Of a stretch of 49,030 nucleotides of DNA, positions 1-10,405 are shown piece by piece. Origin of the DNA: Streptomyces panaciradicis (lineage in GTDB: Bacteria > Actinomycetota > Actinomycetes > Streptomycetales > Streptomycetaceae). The notes beneath the pieces are model-generated. The model was not told the DNA's origin and did no database searches. It worked only from the letters and a program-made list of their open reading frames with translations. Numbering within the stretch: position 1 is the first letter of the stretch; each line of letters begins with the position of its first letter. The stretch spans positions 1 through 49,030 of the forward strand of contig NZ_JAMGBF010000073.1 in the NCBI RefSeq assembly GCF_023516615.1. Reading direction: 5' to 3'. The translations under genes were made by a program, and so were the position numbers.

Positions 1-1690
1 ACAGGCCATGGTGCACGCGGCCGTCGGCTACGCCCGCCAGTCGGGCCGGCTGTCCACCCACGCGGTGACGACCTCCATCGGCCCGGGCGCCACCAACCTG
101 GTCACCGGCGCCGCCCTTGCCACCATCAACCACCTTCCGGTCCTGCTGCTGCCCGGCGACACCTTCGCCGGCCGCCCCGCCGACCCGGTCCTGCAACAGC
201 TCGAAGTCCCCTTCGCGGGCGATGTGTCGGTCAACGACTGCCTGCGCCCGGTGTCGAGGTACTTCGACAGAATCACCCGCCCCGAGGCGCTGATCCCGTC
301 CGCCCTGAACGCCATGCGCGTGCTGACCGACCCCGTCGAGACCGGCGCCGTCACCCTGGCCCTGCCGCAGGACGTGCAGGCCGAGGCGTACGACTGGCCC
401 GAGGAGTTCTTCGCCGAGCGCACCTGGGTCGTACGGCGTCCGGGCGCCGATCCGACCGAGCTCGCCGAGGCCGTGACCGCGATCAGGAACGCGCGCAGGC
501 CGCTGGTGATCGCCGGCGGCGGCGTCCACCACAGCCGCGCCGAGGCGGCGCTCGCCGAGTTCGCGCAGAGCACCGGCATACCGGTCGCCTCCACCCAGGC
601 CGGCAAGGGCTCCCTGCGCCACGACCACCCGCAGGACGTCGGCGGGGTCGGCCACACCGGCACCGCCACCGCGGACGAACTCGCCCGCACCGCCGACCTG
701 GTGATCGGCGTCGGCACCCGCTACACCGACTTCACCACCGCCTCCGGCACCCTCTTCACCGGTGCGGGAGTGCGCTTCCTGAACGTCAACATCGCGCCCT
801 TCGACGGCCACAAGCTCGCCGGCCTGCCGCTGATCGCGGACGCCCGCTCGGGCCTGCAGGAGCTGACCCAGGCGCTGGGGATGCACGGCCACCGGGTCGC
901 CGCCTCCTACCTCGCCGAGTACACCGAGGACAAGGAGCGCTGGGAGCAGCGCGTCGACGCCTGCTACGAGGCCGAGGAGCCGGACGTACGGCCGACCCAG
1001 CCCCAGGTGCTGGGCGCGCTGGACGCGATCGTCGACGAGTCGGACATCGTGATCAACGCGGCCGGCTCCCTCCCCGGCGACCTGCACAAGCTGTGGCGGG
1101 CCCGCTCACGGGACCAGTACCACGTGGAGTACGGCTACTCCTGCATGGGCTACGAGATCCCGGCCGCGATCGGGGTGAAACTGGCGGCGCCCGACCGCCC
1201 CGTGTGGGCGCTGGTCGGCGACGGCACCTACCTGATGATGCCGACGGAGATCGTGACGGCCGTGCAGGAGGGCATCGCGATCAAGGTCGTGCTGATCCAG
1301 AACCACGGGTACGCCTCCATCGGCGGCCTGTCCGAGTCGGTGGGCGGCGAGCGGTTCGGCACGGCGTACCGCCACCGTTCGCCTGCCGACGGTTCCTTCA
1401 CGGGCGCCCCGCTGCCCGTCGACCTCGCCGCCAACGCGGCCAGCCTGGGCATGCGCGTGCTGCGCGCCAAGACGGTGAGCGACCTCAGGGACGCGCTCGC
1501 CGAGGCCCGGGCCGCCGACACTCCCACATGTGTCTACGTCGAGACCCAAACGGCAGACACAGTGTCGGGCGCGCCTCCGGCGCAGGCCTGGTGGGATGTT
1601 CCTGTGGCCGAGACCGCGACCAGGCCGTCGGCGGTCAAGGCACGTGAGCTGTACGAACGGCACGTCTCCACCCGACGCCGCCATCTGTGA
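1..1690 (+). CDS. iolD: 3D-(3,5/4)-trihydroxycyclohexane-1,2-dione hydrolase, 5' partial
   Basis: This is a ThDP-dependent enzyme of myo-inositol catabolism that opens the ring of trihydroxycyclohexane-dione to give 5-deoxy-glucuronate. The window starts inside the gene: the reading frame is open from base 2 (Gln-Ala-Met-Val-His-Ala), where related ThDP enzymes have a HEQ/NEQ motif with the catalytic Glu, so roughly 60-70 N-terminal residues including that Glu lie outside. The visible part has the remaining pyrimidine-binding domain, a central domain, and a C-terminal ThDP domain with the GDGTYLMMPTE...NHGYASI signature (GDG at about residue 400 of the visible part). The Met at base 8 is internal, not a start. 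mmsA follows after 14 bp on the same strand, fitting one catabolic operon, since MmsA converts the malonate semialdehyde made later in this pathway. Acetolactate synthase is the main alternative family, but the context and sequence favour IolD. Confidence 0.88.
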   Translation, partial: QAMVHAAVGYARQSGRLSTHAVTTSIGPGATNLVTGAALATINHLPVLLLPGDTFAGRPADPVLQQLEVPFAGDVSVNDCLRPVSRYFDRITRPEALIPSALNAMRVLTDPVETGAVTLALPQDVQAEAYDWPEEFFAERTWVVRRPGADPTELAEAVTAIRNARRPLVIAGGGVHHSRAEAALAEFAQSTGIPVASTQAGKGSLRHDHPQDVGGVGHTGTATADELARTADLVIGVGTRYTDFTTASGTLFTGAGVRFLNVNIAPFDGHKLAGLPLIADARSGLQELTQALGMHGHRVAASYLAEYTEDKERWEQRVDACYEAEEPDVRPTQPQVLGALDAIVDESDIVINAAGSLPGDLHKLWRARSRDQYHVEYGYSCMGYEIPAAIGVKLAAPDRPVWALVGDGTYLMMPTEIVTAVQEGIAIKVVLIQNHGYASIGGLSESVGGERFGTAYRHRSPADGSFTGAPLPVDLAANAASLGMRVLRAKTVSDLRDALAEARAADTPTCVYVETQTADTVSGAPPAQAWWDVPVAETATRPSAVKARELYERHVSTRRRHL

Positions 1691-1704
1691 AGGAGTAACT
1701 GGGC

Positions 1705-3207
<1,503 letters not shown>

Positions 3208-3218
3208 CCGAGGCGCCC

Positions 3219-3253
3219 GGGGCCGTCCGCACTGCGGACGGCCCCGTTTTTTT
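3219..3253 (+). terminator. Intrinsic terminator of the iolD-mmsA operon
   Basis: A perfect 12-bp GC-rich stem (3219-3230 with 3234-3245) closes a 3-nt loop and is followed by a run of seven T residues. It starts 12 nt after the mmsA stop codon and should end the inositol operon before the permease gene. Confidence 0.9.
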
Positions 3254-3395
3254 GTCCGCGCGCGCTGCGGTTCCCGTACGGGCCAAATTCGGTGACCAGC
3301 CGGAGCGGACTGATGTATTCGGGCCCCTGGTAGTGATCGATCAACGGATTCCGTAGGTAAACACCTATTGACGCGCTGGTTTTCGTCGGGGTTCC

Positions 3396-4850
3396 ATGCA
3401 CCAACCCCAGCCGCCGGAGGAATCCGCGCCAGTCGATCGGAACCGCTTCATGACCGACACGCTCCGCCCTGTCGACACCGCCGTCCCCGAGGCAACGGAC
3501 GGCAATCCCAAGGCGCTCAAGCGCTCCATCGGGGTCGTCGGCGGAACCCTCCTCACCCTCTCCTGCGTCACCCCGGCCTCCACCCTCTTCGTCGTCGTCC
3601 CGGACCTGTTCGGCACCCTCGGCACCGCCACCGCCCTGACGATCGCCATCGGCTCCCTCCTCTGTATCGCCGTGGCGTTCTGCTACTCCGAGCTGGGCAC
3701 CCTCATCCCCAGCGCGGGCGGCGAGTACGCGATGGTCTCGACGATGGCCGGGCGGCTCGCGGGCTGGCTGGTCTTCGTCCTGTCGCTGCTGGTGGTGATG
3801 ATCGTCCCGCCGGTGATCGCCATGGGCACCGCGGACTACCTCGCCCCGGTCGTCCACCTCGACCCCTCGATCGCAGGCGCCGGCGTGATGCTGCTGGCCA
3901 CCCTCGCCGGTCTGCTCGACCTGCGCGCCAACGCCTGGATCACCGGCATCTTCCTGGTCCTGGAGGTCATCGCGGCGGCCGTCGTGGCGGTCCTGGGCTT
4001 CGCCCACAGCGAGCGCGGCGCGGGCAGCCTGGTGTCGATGCAGGTGGCCGACGCGCACGGGCACACCGACACCGTCACGGCGATGCTGGTCGTCTCGGGC
4101 CTCGCGATCGCCCTCTTCGTCACCCAGGGCTTCTCGACCGCGGTCTACCTCTCCGAGGAGCTGGAGCACCCGCGCCGCAACGTCGCCCGTACGGTCCTCG
4201 CCACCCTCGCCATCTCGACGGTGATCATCCTGGTCCCGGTCGCGGCGATCACCATGGGCGCCTCGAACATCGCCGAGCTGAGCGGCGGCGACATCAGCTC
4301 CATGGTCACCGCCTGGTCCAACTCCGCGGTCGGCACCTTCGTCAGCCTCTGCGTGGCCCTCGCGATCATCAACGCGGGCATCGTCATGGTCATCCAGAAC
4401 TCCCGTGTCCTGTTCGCCTCGGCCCGCGACAAGGCCTGGCCCACCCCGGTCAACACCGCCTTCTCCCGGCTCGGCCGCTTCGGCTCCCCCTGGGTCGCCA
4501 CCCTCGCCGTCGGCGTCCCCGGCGCCCTGCTCTGCTTCGTCAACCTCGACACCCTGTACGGCGTCACGGGCGTCTCGGTGACCGGCATGTACCTCCTGGT
4601 CGCCGTCGCCACCCTGCTCTCCCGCCGCGGCTCCCACCAGCACACCCCGGCCTGGCGGATGCCCCTGTGGCCTGCGATGCCGGTCCTGCTGATCGTGGTC
4701 CTGGCGTACATCCTGACCCAGCAGGAGACGAGCTACCTGCTGTGGACCGGCGGCATCACGGCGGCGGCCACCCTGTACTGGGCCTTCTACCTCCGCCCCC
4801 GCAAGGACACCCGCTGGCTGGTCTCCATCCCGGAGGACGCCCGGATCTGA
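3396..4850 (+). CDS. APC-superfamily amino-acid permease
   Basis: This predicted inner-membrane transporter has about 484 residues and roughly twelve hydrophobic segments, matching the amino acid-polyamine-organocation superfamily. The first membrane segment carries the typical unwound-helix region (VVGGTLLTLSCVTPASTLF) and the second half of TM2 is followed by SAGGEYAM, a recognisable APC substrate-site motif. The product probably imports an amino acid or amine, but the substrate cannot be read from sequence. It is monocistronic, bounded by the mmsA terminator upstream and a dispersed repeat downstream. The start is uncertain: the ATG at 3396 has only a weak GGGG upstream, and the ATG at 3450 (MTDTLRPV) is equally possible and would remove 18 poorly structured residues. 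Confidence 0.82.
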   Translation: MHQPQPPEESAPVDRNRFMTDTLRPVDTAVPEATDGNPKALKRSIGVVGGTLLTLSCVTPASTLFVVVPDLFGTLGTATALTIAIGSLLCIAVAFCYSELGTLIPSAGGEYAMVSTMAGRLAGWLVFVLSLLVVMIVPPVIAMGTADYLAPVVHLDPSIAGAGVMLLATLAGLLDLRANAWITGIFLVLEVIAAAVVAVLGFAHSERGAGSLVSMQVADAHGHTDTVTAMLVVSGLAIALFVTQGFSTAVYLSEELEHPRRNVARTVLATLAISTVIILVPVAAITMGASNIAELSGGDISSMVTAWSNSAVGTFVSLCVALAIINAGIVMVIQNSRVLFASARDKAWPTPVNTAFSRLGRFGSPWVATLAVGVPGALLCFVNLDTLYGVTGVSVTGMYLLVAVATLLSRRGSHQHTPAWRMPLWPAMPVLLIVVLAYILTQQETSYLLWTGGITAAATLYWAFYLRPRKDTRWLVSIPEDARI

Positions 4851-4870
4851 CCGCCCCGCAGGGGCCGGTC

Positions 4871-4922
4871 AGGGGCGCGGGGAACTGCGCGACCAGCCCC
4901 CACACACCCGCACCCGGCGAAC
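4871..4922 (+). repeat. Dispersed short repeat, copy A (intergenic)
   Basis: Bases 4871-4903 are identical over 33 bp to 7595-7627, and weaker identity continues to about 4922. The element can fold, with GGGG near its start opposite CCCC at 4897-4900 and a GCGC...GCGC inner stem. Copy A lies 20 bp after the permease stop. I recall closely similar sequence recurring beside stop codons in many Streptomyces genomes, so this looks like a REP-like element rather than a gene part. Confidence 0.8.
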
Positions 4923-5053
4923 CACCGGGCATCCTGAGCCGGTAGCCGTACAGCACCTGCGGTACAGCTGATCGCCCCGTACTCCTACGGGATGGCCCAC
5001 GGTTCCCACCGAGGTCTGCTCCAACTGTCAGAGACACCTCGTACCGTTGACGC

Positions 5054-7777
5054 ATGGATCTTCGACCGCCCCGCCTGCGAGGCCTGCTGCGAACCCCCCG
5101 GCGGGCCCTCGCCGCCGGGGCGGCCGTCGTCGTCCTCGCGGGCGCGGGGACATGGACGGCCGCCGCCTCGGACGACACGTCCCCGGTGCACCGCTCGGAC
5201 CGGGTCATGTCGATGGACGGCGTCCGCATCGACACCTCGTACTTCACCTCCGGCCCGAGCGGCCGCAGGCCGGCCGTGCTGCTGGCGCACGGCTTCGGCG
5301 GCAGCAAGGACGATGTACGCAAGCAGGCCGAGGACCTGGCCAAAGACGGATACGCGGTCCTCACCTGGTCCGCCCGCGGCTTCGGCCGCTCCACCGGCAA
5401 GATCGGCCTGAACGACCCCCGGGGCGAGGTCGCCGACGTCTCCCGGCTGATCGACTGGCTGGCGAAGCAGCCCCAGGTGCGGCTCGACAAGGCGGGCGAC
5501 CCGCGCGTGGGCGTCGCCGGCGCCTCCTACGGCGGCGCGATCGCCCTGCTCGCCGCCGCCCACGACCACCGCGTGGACGCCATCGCCCCGTCCATCACGT
5601 ACTGGAACCTCGCGGACGCCCTGTTCCCGAACGGCGTGTTCAAGAAGCTGTGGGCCGGCATCTTCGTCAACTCGGGCGGCGGCTGCGACAAGTTCCAGGC
5701 CGACCTGTGCCGGATGTACCAGCGCGTCGCCGAGTCGGGCAGGCCCGACGCCCAGGCCCGCGCCCTGCTGCAGTCCCGCTCCCCGTCCGCCGTCGGCGAC
5801 CGCATCAAGGTGCCCACCCTGCTGCTGCAGGGCCAGACCGACTCCCTCTTCCCGCTCGGCCAGGCCGACGCCGCCGCGAAGGCGATCAAGGCCAACGGCG
5901 CCCCCGTCGACGTCGACTGGATCGCGGGCGGACACGACGGCGGCGACCTGGAGACCGCCCGCGTCCAGTCCCGCGTGCGGACCTGGTTCGACCGCTACCT
6001 CAAGGACGAGCGGGGCACCGACACCGGCCCGGCCTTCCGCGTCACCCGCACCGGAGGCGTCGACTCCACCGACGGCGCGGCCCAGCTGCGTGGCGCGACC
6101 GACGACACCTACCCCGGCCTGGAGAGCGGCCGGCGCTCCGTCGCCCTGCGCGGCACCGAGCAGAGCTTCGACAACCCGGCCGGCTCCAGCCCGCCCGGCG
6201 TCTCCGCCCTGCCGGGCCTCGGCGGCGCGGGCGGCCTCGCCCAGCTGTCCTCCCTCGGTGTCGGCGTCTCCCTCGACTTCCCCGGCCAGTTCGCGCGGTT
6301 CGAGTCGGCGCCGGTCCGCAGCGGCCTGCGCGTCACCGGATCGCCGACGGTCACCGTCCACGTGAAGTCGACCAGCGACGACGCCGTCCTGTTCGCCAAG
6401 GTGTACGACGTAGGACCGGGCGGCGGCACCCCCGTGCTGCCCTCCCAACTCGTCACTCCCGTCCGGGTCCAGGGCGCGAAGTCCGGCAAGGACGTCACGA
6501 TCACCCTCCCGGCCATCGACCACGAGTTCGAGCAGGGGCACCGGCTGCGCCTGGTCCTCGCCTCCACGGACCTCGGCTACGCCTCCCCGGCCGCCCCGGC
6601 GAAGTACACCGTCTCCCTCGCCGGCGACCTGCAGGTGCCGACCGCCCCCGGCGTGACGACCGCGGCCGCCCCCCTGCCGTCCTGGGTGTGGTGGCTGCCG
6701 CTGACCGGCGCCCTGATCGCCCTGACCCTCCTGATCACCAGCCGCCGCCGCACGACCGCGGCCCCGCCCCCCGACCCGGAGCTGGCCGACGTCCCGCTCC
6801 AGATCACGGACCTGAGCAAGCGGTACGCCAGGTCCGCGGACCGCTACGCCGTCCGCGACCTGTCCTTCCGCGTGGAGAAGGGCCAGGTCCTCGGACTCCT
6901 CGGCCCGAACGGCGCGGGCAAGACGACGACCCTGCGCATGCTGATGGGCCTGATCAGGCCGGACGGCGGCGAGATCCGCGTCTTCGGGCACGCGATCCGC
7001 CCCGGTGCCCCGGTGCTGTCCAGGGTCGGCGCGTTCGTCGAGGGCGCGGGCTTCCTGCCGCACCTCTCCGGCCGCGAGAACCTGGAGCTGTACTGGCGGG
7101 CGACCGGCCGCCCGGCCGAGGACGCCCACATGGAGGAGGCCCTGGAGATCGCGGGCCTGGGCGACGCGCTCGCCCGCGCCGTGCGCACCTACTCCCAGGG
7201 CATGCGCCAGCGCCTGGCCATCGCCCAGGCCATGCTGGGCCTGCCGGACCTGCTGATCCTCGACGAGCCCACCAACGGCCTCGACCCGCCGCAGATCCGC
7301 GAGATGCGCGAGGTGATGATCCGCTACGCGGCCGCCGGCCGCACGGTGATCGTCTCCAGCCACCTCCTGGCGGAGGTCGAGCAGTCGTGCACCCACCTGG
7401 TGGTCATGGACCGCGGCCGCCTGATCCAGGCGGGCCCGGTGAGCGAGATCGTCGGCACGGGCGACACCCTGCTGGTAGGCCTGGCATCCGACATCACGGA
7501 CCCTGTCCTGGAAAAGGTCACGGCCCTGCCGGGCGTGGAGTCGGCAACCCGAACCGACGGCGGCTTGCTGGTAAGGCTGGCACCAACGCCGCCAAGGGGC
7601 GCGGGGAACTGCGCGACCAGCCCCCACGGCGCCGCACCCGACGAACAACGAACACCCCCCTCCACCTCCGCCGACCTCCTCGTCGAACTGGTTCGCCTGG
7701 AAGTCCCCGTCGCCTCCCTCGGCCCCCACCGCCGCCTGGAAGACGCCTTCCTCACCCTGATCGGAGGCAACGCATGA
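5054..7777 (+). CDS. Alpha/beta hydrolase (S15-like) fused to ABC-transporter ATPase
   Basis: This 907-residue protein joins two normally separate modules. Residues about 18-38 form an uncleaved signal or membrane anchor. Residues about 50-330 are an alpha/beta hydrolase of the X-Pro dipeptidyl-peptidase (S15) type with the nucleophile elbow GASYGG (Ser158) and a likely catalytic His in AGGHDGG near residue 298; a beta-rich C-terminal S15 domain follows. A hydrophobic segment near residues 543-562 then leads into an ABC domain from about residue 577: Walker A GPNGAGKTTT (~617), signature YSQGMRQR, Walker B LLILDEPTNGLD (~733), and switch His in VSSHLL. The topology implies an extracytoplasmic hydrolase and a cytosolic ATPase. 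The next gene, overlapping by ATGA, is its ABC-2 permease. About 30 residues near position 847 derive from a dispersed DNA repeat. The substrate is unknown; hydrolysis may be coupled to export or resistance, which is inference. Confidence 0.88.
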   Translation: MDLRPPRLRGLLRTPRRALAAGAAVVVLAGAGTWTAAASDDTSPVHRSDRVMSMDGVRIDTSYFTSGPSGRRPAVLLAHGFGGSKDDVRKQAEDLAKDGYAVLTWSARGFGRSTGKIGLNDPRGEVADVSRLIDWLAKQPQVRLDKAGDPRVGVAGASYGGAIALLAAAHDHRVDAIAPSITYWNLADALFPNGVFKKLWAGIFVNSGGGCDKFQADLCRMYQRVAESGRPDAQARALLQSRSPSAVGDRIKVPTLLLQGQTDSLFPLGQADAAAKAIKANGAPVDVDWIAGGHDGGDLETARVQSRVRTWFDRYLKDERGTDTGPAFRVTRTGGVDSTDGAAQLRGATDDTYPGLESGRRSVALRGTEQSFDNPAGSSPPGVSALPGLGGAGGLAQLSSLGVGVSLDFPGQFARFESAPVRSGLRVTGSPTVTVHVKSTSDDAVLFAKVYDVGPGGGTPVLPSQLVTPVRVQGAKSGKDVTITLPAIDHEFEQGHRLRLVLASTDLGYASPAAPAKYTVSLAGDLQVPTAPGVTTAAAPLPSWVWWLPLTGALIALTLLITSRRRTTAAPPPDPELADVPLQITDLSKRYARSADRYAVRDLSFRVEKGQVLGLLGPNGAGKTTTLRMLMGLIRPDGGEIRVFGHAIRPGAPVLSRVGAFVEGAGFLPHLSGRENLELYWRATGRPAEDAHMEEALEIAGLGDALARAVRTYSQGMRQRLAIAQAMLGLPDLLILDEPTNGLDPPQIREMREVMIRYAAAGRTVIVSSHLLAEVEQSCTHLVVMDRGRLIQAGPVSEIVGTGDTLLVGLASDITDPVLEKVTALPGVESATRTDGGLLVRLAPTPPRGAGNCATSPHGAAPDEQRTPPSTSADLLVELVRLEVPVASLGPHRRLEDAFLTLIGGNA
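7595..7646 (+). repeat. Dispersed short repeat, copy B (inside a coding sequence)
   Basis: Bases 7595-7627 repeat 4871-4903 exactly, with further similarity to about 7646. Here the element lies in frame within the ABC-ATPase fusion gene and is translated as RGAGNCATSPH plus a Pro/Ala-rich tail. It separates a conserved LVRLAP segment from ADLLVELVRLEVPV, which read as one continuous C-terminal domain if the insert is removed. Confidence 0.85.
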
Positions 7778-8646
7778 GCACGCTCACCGAGCCCACGGCG
7801 GAAGCCGAAACCGCCTCCGGTTACCGCGCCGCCCGCACCCTGCCCCTCCGGGTGGAGCTGGTACGCCAGCTGAAGCGGCGCCGGACCCTGGTCATGTTCG
7901 GCATCCTGGCCGCGCTGCCGTTCGTGCTGGTGATCGCGTTCGCGATCGGCGGCACCCCGGGCGAGCGCAACGGCCAGGTGACGCTGATGGACACGGCCAC
8001 CGCGTCCGGCGCCAACTTCGCCGCCGTCAACCTCTTCGTGTCGGCCGGCTTCCTGCTGGTCATCCCGGTCGCCCTGTTCTGCGGGGACACGGTCGCCTCG
8101 GAGGCCGGCTGGTCCTCCCTGCGCTACCTGCTCGCCGCCCCCGTGCCACGGGCCCGTCTGCTGTGGTCCAAGCTCGTCGTGGGACTCGGGCTCAGTCTGG
8201 CCGCGATGGTCCTGCTGCCCGTGATCGCGCTGGCCGTCGGCACCGCCGCCTACGGCTGGGGCCCGCTGCAGATCCCGACCGGCGGCTCGCTGGACTCCGG
8301 CACGGCCGCGCAGCGCCTGCTGGTGGTCGTGGCGTACATCTTCCTGTCCCAACTGGTCACCGCGGGGCTGGCGTTCTGGCTGTCCACGAAGACCGACGCC
8401 CCGCTGGGCGCGGTCGGCGGCGCGGTGGGCCTGACCATCGTGGGCAACGTCCTGGACGCCGTGACCGCACTCGGTCACTGGCGCGACTTCCTGCCCGCGC
8501 ACTGGCAGTTCGCCTGGGCGGACGCCGTCCAGCCGCACCCCGAGTGGTCCGGCATGATCCAGGGCACGGCGATTTCCATAACGTACGCCCTGGTGCTGTT
8601 CGCCCTGGCCTTCCGGGGTTTCGCCCGCAAGGACGTGGTCTCCTAG
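7774..8646 (+). CDS. ABC-2 type transporter permease
   Basis: This 290-residue membrane protein has about six hydrophobic segments (first LVMFGILAALPFVLVIAFAI) and a long extracytoplasmic loop after TM1, typical of ABC-2 permeases of the drug or antibiotic exporter type. The conserved cytoplasmic stretch GDTVASEAGWSSLRYLLAAPVPRARLLWSKL matches the EGT-like region of this family. Its ATG overlaps the stop of the hydrolase-ATPase fusion (ATGA), and GGAGG sits 6-10 nt upstream, so the pair is translationally coupled and should form one exporter. The substrate is not predictable. Confidence 0.87.
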   Translation: MSTLTEPTAEAETASGYRAARTLPLRVELVRQLKRRRTLVMFGILAALPFVLVIAFAIGGTPGERNGQVTLMDTATASGANFAAVNLFVSAGFLLVIPVALFCGDTVASEAGWSSLRYLLAAPVPRARLLWSKLVVGLGLSLAAMVLLPVIALAVGTAAYGWGPLQIPTGGSLDSGTAAQRLLVVVAYIFLSQLVTAGLAFWLSTKTDAPLGAVGGAVGLTIVGNVLDAVTALGHWRDFLPAHWQFAWADAVQPHPEWSGMIQGTAISITYALVLFALAFRGFARKDVVS

Positions 8647-8818
8647 GTCAACGGAGGATCTCCCACCGGTCTCGGCGGACCATGATCGTGGCCGCTTCGA
8701 GATCCATCCGCAACGAACGGTCACGCACGTTCCGGCCCCCCGCGCCGTCACAGTCACAGAGAGTCCGGGGCTTCGCCCGGGCCTCGGAGACGGCTAACGC
8801 CAAAGGGGGGCACGGAAG

Positions 8819-10369
8819 ATGGAGCACCGGCACCGGACACCACGGCAGGGCACGGCACCCGGCCGCACCCGGCGGCTGCGGGCCGCCCTCCTCGCCCTCA
8901 CGGCGACGGGCGGCCTGCTGCTGACGGCGTGCAGCGCGAGCGAGAACCACCGGTCGAGCGCGGACGGCTCGTACCACTCCGGAGGTCTCCCCGCCCCGTA
9001 CGGCACCGGCGCCGACGGCAGCCGGAGCGTGACCTCGGACGAGAGCCGCTCCCCGTCGGCCGGCCACCTGTCCACCTTCGCCCTGGACGTCGACACCGCC
9101 TCCTACGGCTACGCCCGCCGGGTCCTCGACGAGGGCGGGCTGCCCGACCCCTCGCAGGTCCGCCCCGAGGAGTTCGTCAACAGCTTCCGCCAGGACTACG
9201 AGCGCCCGGACGGCAACGGCTTCACGGTCTCCGTCGACGGCGCGCACACCGACAGGACCGACTGGTCCCTCGTCCGCGTCGGCCTCGCCACCCGCGCCGC
9301 CCACACCGACGACCGTCCGCCCGCCGCCCTGACCTTCGTCGTCGACGTCTCCGGCTCCATGGGCGAACCGGGCCGCCTCGACCTCGCCAAGCGCTCCCTG
9401 GCCGAGATGACCGACCGGCTGCGCGACGGCGACTCGGTCGCCCTGGTCACCTTCAGCGACGAGGCACGGACGGTCCTGCCCATGACCCGCCTCGCCGGCC
9501 ACCGCGGCAAGGTCCACGACGCCATCGACGAACTGGAGACACAGGACTCCACCAACCTCGGCGCCGGCGTCGAGAAGGGCTACGCCACCGCCACCGAGGG
9601 CCTGCGCGAGGGCGCCACCAACCGGGTCGTCCTCGTCTCCGACGGCCTGGCCAACACCGGCGACACCGACCCGGACTCCATCCTCGAACGCATCTCCCGC
9701 GAACGCCGCGACCACGGCATCACCCTCTTCGGCGTCGGCGTCGGCAGCGACTACGGCGACGCCCTGATGGAACGCCTCGCCGACAAGGGCGACGGCCACA
9801 CCGCCTACGTCTCCGGCGACGAGGACGCCCGCAAGGTCTTCGTCGAACAGCTCCCGCAGAACGTCGACCTCACCGCCCGCGACGCCAAGGCCCAGGTGGC
9901 CTTCGACCCCGAGAACGTCGCCGAGTTCCACCTCGTCGGCTACGAGGACCGCAAGGTCGCCGACGAGGACTTCCGCGACGACAACGTCGACGGCGGCGAG
10001 GTCGGCCCCGGCCACACGGTCACCGCCCTCTACGCCGTCCGTACCCGGCCCGGCGCCGACGGCCACCTCGCCACCGCGAGCGTCCGCTGGCTCGACCCGC
10101 GCACCCGCGCCCCGCACGAGGAGTCCGGACAGCTGGAGACCGGCGCCCTGCACGACGACCTGTGGACCGCCCCGCCCCGCCTCCAGGTCACCGCGGTCGC
10201 CGCCTACTTCGCCGACGCCCTGCGCACCCGCGACACGACCGACGACCTGCCCGGCAACCCCGGCCTCGACCGGCTCGGCGAACGCGCCCACGCACTGGCG
10301 GACGCCACCGAGGACCAGGACGTCCGCCACCTTGCGCGGGCCATCGACGAGGCCGGCCGCCTGAAGTGA
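8819..10369 (+). CDS. Lipoprotein with von Willebrand factor A domain (YfbK-like)
   Basis: This 516-residue protein begins with a basic region and hydrophobic signal ending in the lipobox LLLTAC (Cys near residue 40), predicting a membrane-anchored extracytoplasmic lipoprotein. After a linker comes an N-terminal YfbK/vWF-associated segment (LSTFALDVDTASYGYARR), then a VWA domain with the MIDAS motif VDVSGSMG (DxSxS) and the downstream DSTNLGAG threonine, and finally a DUF3520-like C-terminal part. VWA domains bind ligands through a metal ion. The partner is unknown. The gene stands alone between the ABC operon and the acyl-CoA synthetase. GGGGGG about 9 nt upstream supports the ATG; the nearer GGAAG is too close. 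Confidence 0.88.
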   Translation: MEHRHRTPRQGTAPGRTRRLRAALLALTATGGLLLTACSASENHRSSADGSYHSGGLPAPYGTGADGSRSVTSDESRSPSAGHLSTFALDVDTASYGYARRVLDEGGLPDPSQVRPEEFVNSFRQDYERPDGNGFTVSVDGAHTDRTDWSLVRVGLATRAAHTDDRPPAALTFVVDVSGSMGEPGRLDLAKRSLAEMTDRLRDGDSVALVTFSDEARTVLPMTRLAGHRGKVHDAIDELETQDSTNLGAGVEKGYATATEGLREGATNRVVLVSDGLANTGDTDPDSILERISRERRDHGITLFGVGVGSDYGDALMERLADKGDGHTAYVSGDEDARKVFVEQLPQNVDLTARDAKAQVAFDPENVAEFHLVGYEDRKVADEDFRDDNVDGGEVGPGHTVTALYAVRTRPGADGHLATASVRWLDPRTRAPHEESGQLETGALHDDLWTAPPRLQVTAVAAYFADALRTRDTTDDLPGNPGLDRLGERAHALADATEDQDVRHLARAIDEAGRLK

Positions 10370-10405
10370 CGCCGGGGGAAAGGGAGCGGGCCCCCTTGAC
10401 CTTTC

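Noticed and set aside
7595..7646. The possibility that the repeat marks an insertion sequence
   Set aside because: The element is only about 52 bp, has no transposase or target duplication, and its other copy is similarly short.
4985..7729. A 914-residue open frame on the minus strand opposite the hydrolase-ABC fusion
   Set aside because: It is a GC-skew shadow: composition is Ala/Gly/Arg/Val/Asp-rich without domains, and the plus strand holds Walker and catalytic motifs plus the usual third-position GC bias.
8647..8818. A hidden gene between the ABC-2 permease and the VWA lipoprotein
   Set aside because: The 172-bp region has no frame with a start and ribosome-binding site; only a weak CCGGGG/CCCGG hairpin near 8765-8780 is visible.
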